A program made the translations under genes and the position numbers. Below, piece by piece: positions 58,620-64,000 of a stretch of DNA of 64,000 nucleotides (positions are counted from its first letter, which is position 1; every line of letters starts with the position of its first letter). The stretch spans positions 5,284,501 through 5,348,500 of the forward strand of contig NZ_CP053746.1 of assembly GCF_013201545.1 (NCBI RefSeq), written 5' to 3'. Source of the stretch: Pseudomonas graminis. GTDB taxonomy: Bacteria > Pseudomonadota > Gammaproteobacteria > Pseudomonadales > Pseudomonadaceae. The notes under the pieces are model-generated. The model saw only the letters and a list, made by a program, of their open reading frames with translations. It was not told the DNA's origin and ran no database searches.

Positions 58620-58637
58620 TGTAAGCCTTTCGCTATA
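58620..58637 (-). promoter_or_regulatory. candidate GacA binding site upstream of the Rsm-type sRNA
   Basis: Minus-strand TATAGCGAAAGGCTTACA compares with the GacA box TGTAAG-N6-CTTACA: the right half CTTACA is perfect, the left half degenerate. It lies about 42 bp upstream of the estimated RNA start. Confidence 0.55.
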
Positions 58638-58805
58638 CCTGTGTCAGTTGCCTGCGTCCACGCTCAGGTTTATACCGGTCAGGCCGAGATGCTTAATGAC
58701 ACCGTGGCTTCCCTTCGTTAAAGGGCGCGGGTCAACGCGCTGTCGTGCAAGCGCTGACAGGGCGGCCTGCCCGAACAAGAAGAATAAAGAAGCGGAGTGA
58801 CGATC

Positions 58806-60437
58806 ATGAATATGCGCAATCTCTCGATCAGCCGGCGTTTGTGGCTGATTCTCATCGTCGCCGTGGTGATGCTGTTTACACTGGCGGCGGCGATGCTCAA
58901 GCAGATCCACGACGATCTGTATGAAGCCAAAACCATCAAGACCATGCACGTGGTGCAGACCGCCAGCGGCCTGCTCGACTTCTACCATGGCCTGGAAACC
59001 GCCGGGACCCTCACCCGCGAACAAGCGCAGCAGCAGGCGATGGATGCCATTCGCGGGCTGCGCTACAACCAGACCGACTACTTCTGGATCAACGACCTGC
59101 GCCCGGTGATGATCATGCACCCGGCCAACCCCAAGCTGGTGGGCCAGGACCTGTCCGGCATCAAAGACCCGGACGGCTTTCAGGTCTTCAACGAGATGGT
59201 GACACTGGCCAAGGCCAAAGGCGCCGGCATGGTCAACTACCGCTGGCCCAAGCCCGGCGCCACTGACGCGGTCGGCAAGACCTCCTACATTTCGCTGTTC
59301 GCGCCGTGGGGCTGGATCATCGGCTCCGGCGTCTACATCGATGACGTGCAGGCCGAGTTCTACAAGCAGGTGGTCAAGGCGCTGTCGATCAGTGCCGGCA
59401 TCATTCTGGTCATGGCGCTGCTGTTGATTCTGATCGCGCGCAGCATCGCCGGCCCGCTCAAGGCCACCGTCGAGGCGATGGCCAACATTGCCAGCGGGGA
59501 AAGCGACCTGACCCGCACCCTGGCAACTCAGGGCAACGACGAAGTCACCCAACTGGCCCGGCACTTCAACGCGTTTACCGCCAAGCTGCGTGGCGTGGTC
59601 AGCGAGTTGCAATCCTCGGCCGTCGGCCTTGGTCAGGCGTCCAGTGAGCTGGGCAGCAACGCGATACAAGCCCAGGAACGCAGCCAGCAGCAGTCGTTGC
59701 AGATGGAGCAGGTGGCGACGGCGGTCAATGAGGTCACCTATGGCGTGCAGGACGTGGCGAAGAACGCCGAGCACGCCGCCAGCGAGATGCGCAACGCCGA
59801 GTCCCAGGCGCAGCAGGGTCAGGCCAACATCGACAGCAGCCTGAAGCAGATCGGGCACCTGTCCGGGACGATCGATCAGGCCGTGGAAGTGATTCGCACG
59901 CTGGCCAGCGAAAGCACGCAGATCGGCGGCGTGCTGGAGGTGATCAGTTCGATTGCCGAGCAGACCAACCTGCTGGCGCTCAACGCCGCTATCGAGGCCG
60001 CCCGCGCCGGTGATCAGGGCCGTGGCTTCGCCGTCGTAGCAGATGAAGTACGTCTGCTGGCCCAGCGCACGCAGAAATCCACGGCGGAAATCCAGGCGAT
60101 GATCGAGCGGCTGCAGGCGCATTCGGATGCGGCGGTGAAAGTCATCGCCGACAGCAGTCGTTCGTCGCAGTTGACCATCGAGCAGGCCAATCTGGCCGGC
60201 CAAAGCCTGACCTCCATCAGCCAGGCGCTTCGCAACCTCAACGGCCTCAACGCCTCTATCGCCAGCGCGACCCTTGAGCAATCCCATGTGGTGGAAGACA
60301 TCAACCAGAACGTCACTCAGGCGGCGCAGTTGTCCCAGAGCACGGCGGTGGCGGCGGAACAGTCCAGCGCGGCGAGCCATCAGCTCAAGGGGTTGAGTGA
60401 ACAGCTGAATGGGTTGTTGCGGCAGTTTCGGGTTTAA
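58806..60437 (+). CDS. methyl-accepting chemotaxis protein with a single-Cache sensor
   Basis: Inner-membrane chemoreceptor of 543 residues. Order: membrane segment 1 (about 10-30), periplasmic sCache_2-type domain (about 35-185, with [14 protein letters not shown] and [14 protein letters not shown]), membrane segment 2 (about 190-212), HAMP (about 215-265), and a signalling domain with the hairpin tip [20 protein letters not shown] and [18 protein letters not shown] 58806 has GGAG eight bases upstream. The sensor type often binds small carboxylates; the ligand is unknown. Confidence 0.94.
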   Translation: MNMRNLSISRRLWLILIVAVVMLFTLAAAMLKQIHDDLYEAKTIKTMHVVQTASGLLDFYHGLETAGTLTREQAQQQAMDAIRGLRYNQTDYFWINDLRPVMIMHPANPKLVGQDLSGIKDPDGFQVFNEMVTLAKAKGAGMVNYRWPKPGATDAVGKTSYISLFAPWGWIIGSGVYIDDVQAEFYKQVVKALSISAGIILVMALLLILIARSIAGPLKATVEAMANIASGESDLTRTLATQGNDEVTQLARHFNAFTAKLRGVVSELQSSAVGLGQASSELGSNAIQAQERSQQQSLQMEQVATAVNEVTYGVQDVAKNAEHAASEMRNAESQAQQGQANIDSSLKQIGHLSGTIDQAVEVIRTLASESTQIGGVLEVISSIAEQTNLLALNAAIEAARAGDQGRGFAVVADEVRLLAQRTQKSTAEIQAMIERLQAHSDAAVKVIADSSRSSQLTIEQANLAGQSLTSISQALRNLNGLNASIASATLEQSHVVEDINQNVTQAAQLSQSTAVAAEQSSAASHQLKGLSEQLNGLLRQFRV

Positions 60438-60450
60438 GCAACTGACGTCT

Positions 60451-60820
60451 TCCCGGCTAAAGCCGGTCCCACGGGGGTCCGCGGTGTTTTCGTAGGACTG
60501 GCTTTAGCCGGGAAGAGGCCCGTTTCGACGCCATCAATTTTGCGGTGTGGCGCCTGACGCTTTCCCGGCTGAAGCCGGTCCTACAGGGGTACGTGGTGTT
60601 TTCGTAGGACTGGCTTTAGCCGGGAAGAGGCTCGTTTTGACGCCATCAATTTTGCGGTGTGGCGCCTGGCGCTTTCCCGGCTGAAGCCGGTCCCACGGGG
60701 GTACGCGGTGTTTTCGTAGGACTGGCTTTAGCCGGGAAGAGGCCCGTTTCGACGCCATCAAATTTGCGGTGTGGCGCCTGACGCTTTCCTGGCTGAAGCC
60801 GGTCCTACAGGGATGCGGTG
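60451..60820. repeat. 112-bp tandem repeat of class B REP elements, about 3.3 copies
   Basis: The word TCCCGGCT(A/G)AAGCCGGTCC recurs at 60451, 60563, 60675 and (as TCCTGGCT) 60787, exactly 112 bp apart each time. Each unit holds a REP pair plus the spacer GACGCCATCAA(T/A)TTTGCGGTGTGGCGCCTG. The array lies between the chemoreceptor gene and the urea transporter promoter. Confidence 0.92.
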
Positions 60821-60892
60821 TGTCAGCGATAGTGGCGATGAAGCGGATGTAGCTTGCCTACAACCTTGCTGAACTACGTACCTCAAGTCATT

Positions 60893-60903
60893 ATGTATAC
60901 AAT
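60893..60903. promoter_or_regulatory. ATGTATACAA operator / -10 element of the urea transporter gene
   Basis: ATGTATACAAT differs by one base from TTGTATACAA and includes a good -10 (TATACA or TACAAT). It is only about 25 bp before the ATG. Probable member of the purine operator set; a matching -35 is not clear. Confidence 0.6.
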
Positions 60904-60926
60904 AACTGCAACTATTGAATACATAT

Positions 60927-61808
60927 ATGCCAACCATTCCCACGGCATCCCCCCACCATTGCCCCGACTGGGCCGAAGCCCTGCTCAACGGGTTCAGTCA
61001 GGTGCTCCTGCAACGCAGCCCCCTCTGCGGGGTTTTCTGTCTGTTGGCGATTCTGATCAGCGCGCCCTCCTCCCTGGGCGGCGCACTGCTGGGTGCCGTC
61101 GCCGGTTTGCTCACGGCGCAACGTCGCGGCTACTCGAAAAGCCGGCGCCAAGCCGGGCTCTATAGCTACAACGGCATTTTGCTCGGGCTGCTGATCGGTT
61201 CTCAGGTCGAATGGTCGCCACTGGTGCCGCTGCTGACCATTGCCTGCGGCGGACTCAGCGCGATGCTCATGCACGCCTGGCTGGAACGCACGCCGCGCGC
61301 TACGTGCCTCCACGCCTACACCGCGCCCTTCGTGCTGTTTGGCTGGTTGTTATTGATGTTTGTCGAACCGACTTCAATCGGCGTCGCAGACATGAGCCCG
61401 ATCCACGCCCTGCCCTTGGGGTTTGGTCAGGTCTTCTTGCTCGATCATCCGCTGGCAGGGCTGCTGATCGGTGTCGGGCTGCTGATCGCCAATCGGCGCG
61501 CCGCGCTCTGGGCCTTTGTCGGTTGCATCAGCGGCCTCGCTTTCGTGCTGTGGCAGTCGCAGCCCGGTTTGCCGCTGCCCGGCCTGTGCGGCTATAACCC
61601 GGCGCTGGCCGGGCTGGCCTTCAGTCAGACGCGGCACAAACCCTGGCTCCCGGCGAGCGCCATCGCGCTGTCCATTCTGCTGCAGCCGGGGTTTGCAGCC
61701 ATAGGGCTTGAGACCCTCACCGCGCCGTTTATTCTGGCCTGCTGGCTGGTGCAGGCCAGCACCCGGCTGCTGCGCAAGGTGATCAGCGATGACAGGTTGC
61801 GCTCCTGA
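60927..61808 (+). CDS. urea transporter (UT family)
   Basis: Inner-membrane urea channel of 293 residues with about ten membrane segments in two related halves, as in bacterial UT proteins. Half 1 has SYNGILLGLLIGSQ and half 2 has GYNPALAGLAFSQ, the paired pore motifs (L-P/YN...). It begins at ATG 60927 (MPTIPTASP); the frame is open from TTG 60915. No Shine-Dalgarno is visible, and the predicted leader is very short. Urea is made by Alc and AllA encoded upstream, which fits uptake or release of that product. Confidence 0.9.
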   Translation: MPTIPTASPHHCPDWAEALLNGFSQVLLQRSPLCGVFCLLAILISAPSSLGGALLGAVAGLLTAQRRGYSKSRRQAGLYSYNGILLGLLIGSQVEWSPLVPLLTIACGGLSAMLMHAWLERTPRATCLHAYTAPFVLFGWLLLMFVEPTSIGVADMSPIHALPLGFGQVFLLDHPLAGLLIGVGLLIANRRAALWAFVGCISGLAFVLWQSQPGLPLPGLCGYNPALAGLAFSQTRHKPWLPASAIALSILLQPGFAAIGLETLTAPFILACWLVQASTRLLRKVISDDRLRS

Positions 61809-61853
61809 GCGCTTTGTCCCACGCTCTGCCGACCTTGCACGCGGAACGACCCC

Positions 61854-62720
61854 ATGGACAGCAACATCAGTTGGCGCGAACAGCTACGCATCATCGTTTT
61901 TCAGAGTGACACCAAACCCGGTCGACGCTTCGACAAGATCCTGCTGGTGCTCATCCTTTGCAGCCTGCTCGTGGCGATCATCGACAGCATCGAAGCCGTC
62001 CACCGCAACTACGCGACGCCGCTGGCCTGGGTCGAGTGGGCTTTCACCTTCATCTTCGCCGTCGAGTACCTGGTGCGCCTGTACTGCTCGCCCAAGCCCC
62101 TCAAGTACGCGTTCAGCTTCTACGGCCTGATCGATTTGCTGGCGATCGTGCCGGGCATCCTGGCGATCTATTACAGCGACGCGCAGTACCTGCTGATCGT
62201 GCGCGTAGTGCGGATGCTGCGGATCTTCCGCGTGCTCAAGCTCAGCCCCTATCTGAAGCAGGCCAACTATTTGCTGGCGGCCCTGCGGGGCAGCAAACAG
62301 AAGATCATTGTGTTTCTCGCCACCGTGTCGACGCTGGTCACGGTGTTCGGCACGCTGATGTACGTCGTCGAAGGGCCGGAGCACGGCTTCACCAGCATTC
62401 CAAAGGGCATCTATTGGGCGATCGTCACGCTGACCACGGTGGGCTTTGGCGACATTGTGCCGAAGACCCCGATCGGGCAGATTCTGTCGTCGCTGGTGAT
62501 GATCACCGGTTACTCGATCATCGCCGTGCCGACCGGGATTTTCACCGCCGAACTGGCCAATGCCATGCGCGGCGATCAACTGCAGCACGACTGCCCGGTC
62601 TGCGCCAAGAACGCCCATGAACCCAACGCGGCGTTCTGTTCGCGCTGCGGCAATGCGCTGTTTCCCAAGCTCGGCGCGATGCCTGCACCGGCAGACGCGC
62701 AACGGGACATAAGCACATGA
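61854..62720 (+). CDS. voltage-gated potassium-channel-type ion transporter with C-terminal zinc ribbon
   Basis: Inner-membrane six-helix channel of 288 residues. S1-S4 form a voltage-sensor-like domain, with the arginine-rich S4 RVVRMLRIFRVLKL (about 118-131). The pore loop has the K+ selectivity filter TVGFGD (about 196-201). The cytoplasmic tail ends with CPVCAKNAHEPNAAFCSRCG, a CxxC...CxxC zinc ribbon (about 243-262), an addition common in this bacterial group. Selectivity for K+ is inferred from the filter. Confidence 0.9.
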   Translation: MDSNISWREQLRIIVFQSDTKPGRRFDKILLVLILCSLLVAIIDSIEAVHRNYATPLAWVEWAFTFIFAVEYLVRLYCSPKPLKYAFSFYGLIDLLAIVPGILAIYYSDAQYLLIVRVVRMLRIFRVLKLSPYLKQANYLLAALRGSKQKIIVFLATVSTLVTVFGTLMYVVEGPEHGFTSIPKGIYWAIVTLTTVGFGDIVPKTPIGQILSSLVMITGYSIIAVPTGIFTAELANAMRGDQLQHDCPVCAKNAHEPNAAFCSRCGNALFPKLGAMPAPADAQRDIST

Positions 62721-62750
62721 GTTTTTGATCTATTGGGCCGCTGGGGACTT

Positions 62751-62811
62751 TGGTTATAGTCGCCAGCAATTCGCCATCTTGCCTGGTTATAACAACGGCT
62801 CTTTCAAGAGC
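62751..62811. promoter_or_regulatory. repeated TGGTTATA words and a palindrome before sbp
   Basis: TGGTTATA occurs at 62751-62758 and 62784-62791, 33 bp apart, and GCTCTT-TC-AAGAGC at 62798-62811. In other bacteria sulfate-uptake genes are activated by CysB at loosely defined AT-rich sites; whether these words are such sites is a guess. Confidence 0.3.
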
Positions 62812-62854
62812 GACTCACTAAACGCCCCCCGCTCAACGCCACAAGGAATTCACA

Positions 62855-63856
62855 GTGAAAAAGATCTTCGCCGCTTCCCTGCTCGCCGCAGGACTGGCCC
62901 TGGGCAGCGCTGCACAGGCCGCCGCGCCGTCGTTGCTCAACGTGTCGTATGACGTGATGCGCGATTTCTACAAGGACTACAACGCTGCATTCCAGAAGCA
63001 CTGGAGCGCCGAGCATCAGGAAAACGCGACGATTCAGATGTCCTTCGGCGGGTCGAGCAAGCAGGCGCGGTCGGTGATCGATGGCCTGCCTGCCGATGTC
63101 ATCACCATGAACATGGCCACCGACATCAACGCGCTGGCCGACAACGGCGAGCTGGTGCCGAAGGACTGGGTCACCCGCCTGCCGAACAACAGCGCGCCGT
63201 TCACCTCGGCCACGGTGTTCATCGTGCGCAAGGGCAACCCGAAGGCGCTGAAGGACTGGCCGGACCTGGTCAAGGATGGCGTTGAAGTGGTGGTGCCCAA
63301 CCCGAAAACCTCGGGCAACGGCCGCTACACCTACCTCTCGGCCTGGGGCTACACGCTGAAGAACGGCGGCGATGAAGCAGCCGCGAAGAAGTTCGTCGGC
63401 GAGCTGTTCAGTCACGTGCCCGTGCTCGACACCGGCGGCCGCGGCGCGACCACCACGTTCATGACCAACCACATCGGCGACGTGCTGGTGACCTTTGAGA
63501 ACGAAGCGGAAATGATCGCCCGCGAGTTTGGTCGCGATCAGTTCGAAGTGGTCTACCCGAGTGTCTCCGCCGAGGCAGAACCGCCGGTGAGTGTGGTGGA
63601 CAAAGTAGTCGACAAGAAAGGCACCCGCGCGGTGGCCGAGGCGTACCTGAAGTACTTGTGGTCGCCGGAAGGACAGGAAATTGCGGCGGCCAATTACTTG
63701 CGTCCCCGCGACCCGGCGGTGCTGGCCAAGTACAACGACCGCTTCCCGAAAGTGGACTTTCTGTCAGTGGAAAAAACCTTCGGCGACTGGCGCACTGTGC
63801 AGAAGACCCACTTCAATGATGGCGGGGTGTTTGATCAGATCTATCCGGCGAAATAA
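62855..63856 (+). CDS. sbp: periplasmic sulfate-binding protein
   Basis: High-affinity sulfate-binding component of an ABC importer, 333 residues. Signal peptide MKKIFAASLLAAGLALGSAAQA (cut near 22-23). The mature protein has LLNVSYDVMRDFYKDYN, SFGGSSKQARSVIDGL, the sulfate-binding NPKTSGNGRYTYL and GGRGATTTFM, all standard for Sbp. Start GTG 62855 with AAGGAA upstream. The permease and ATPase genes (cysT, cysW, cysA) are not in the window. Confidence 0.95.
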   Translation: MKKIFAASLLAAGLALGSAAQAAAPSLLNVSYDVMRDFYKDYNAAFQKHWSAEHQENATIQMSFGGSSKQARSVIDGLPADVITMNMATDINALADNGELVPKDWVTRLPNNSAPFTSATVFIVRKGNPKALKDWPDLVKDGVEVVVPNPKTSGNGRYTYLSAWGYTLKNGGDEAAAKKFVGELFSHVPVLDTGGRGATTTFMTNHIGDVLVTFENEAEMIAREFGRDQFEVVYPSVSAEAEPPVSVVDKVVDKKGTRAVAEAYLKYLWSPEGQEIAAANYLRPRDPAVLAKYNDRFPKVDFLSVEKTFGDWRTVQKTHFNDGGVFDQIYPAK

Positions 63857-63888
63857 GGCCCTCGGCTTAGTACCCCAGGATCAAGAGC

Positions 63889-64000
63889 GTCTGCCTAACG
63901 GCAGACTGTTTCGCCTTCGGCGAGTTACTTGATAAAGCCCCAAGTAACCAAGGGCTTTTGCTCCTGGTTGGGCCCCTCGTCCCTCGGGGTTCCTTCACTC
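63889..64000 (+). repeat. long dispersed repeat, copy 3 (cut by the window end)
   Basis: GCCTAACGGC...TTTCGCCTTCGGCGAGTTACTTG...AAGTAACCAAGGG...GGGCCC..CGTC..GGGTTCC(T/C)TCACTC aligns with the start of copy 1 at 29096. It continues past the right edge. Confidence 0.85.

Overview
This window is a chromosomal segment of a Pseudomonas species, most likely of the fluorescens/syringae side of the genus. The grounds are the gene order (cco cluster - hemN - anr - apt, then recR/ybaB/dnaX, then ligA-zipA-smc-GntR-xdhABC-guaD and the ureide genes, an order I know from Pseudomonas), high GC with Pseudomonas-like codon use, and several intergenic repeat families typical of these genomes. No tRNA, rRNA, CRISPR array, insertion sequence or prophage was seen.

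Layout. (1) 0.6-9.4 kb: a cbb3-type cytochrome oxidase operon ccoNOQP with its maturation genes ccoG, ccoH, ccoI, ccoS and a SafE-like membrane protein. (2) 9.4-12.3 kb: hemN (with an Anr box), the oxygen sensor gene anr, and apt. (3) 12.5-17 kb: recR, an NADP-dependent oxidoreductase, ybaB and dnaX on the minus strand. (4) 17.2-29 kb: a mixed block with a solute-binding-like protein, a Tat-exported phosphoesterase, an MFS transporter, a Rap1a/Tai-like secreted protein, a type I pantothenate kinase, a lower-GC patch holding a stand-alone HsdR-N/PD-(D/E)XK protein, the 4.5S SRP RNA gene, a GNAT, a GAF-GGDEF-EAL protein and a zinc metallopeptidase-like protein. (5) 29-29.9 kb: repeats only. (6) 30-37.7 kb: ligA, zipA, smc and a GntR regulator. 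(7) 38-54.6 kb: a purine-to-glyoxylate pathway: xdhABC, guaD, a second GntR regulator, an AzgA-like purine permease, LysE, uraH, puuE, uraD, alc, allA, puuD and a urate/xanthine permease. (8) 54.9-64 kb: a Tsx-like channel, a COG4705 membrane protein, a RutR-like TetR regulator, a CheY-like response regulator, an unannotated Rsm-type small RNA, a chemoreceptor, a urea transporter, a voltage-gated-type ion channel and a sulfate-binding protein.

How it fits together. Guanine (GuaD) and hypoxanthine/xanthine (XdhAB, matured by XdhC) are converted to urate. The membrane enzyme PuuD, which carries its own cytochrome c domain, oxidises urate to 5-hydroxyisourate. UraH and UraD give allantoin, PuuE allantoate, and Alc plus AllA give glyoxylate and two urea. 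A palindrome TTGTAYACAA occurs before the AzgA-like permease, uraH, puuE and the distant urea transporter, and overlaps -10-like sequences at three of these. This suggests one regulon repressed by the GntR protein encoded at 44.4-45.2 kb. A sigma-54 type promoter precedes the Tsx channel. The best new elements are the Rsm-type sRNA at about 58.45-58.58 kb, the operator set, and a palindromic repeat that has become the C-terminal codons of xdhB.
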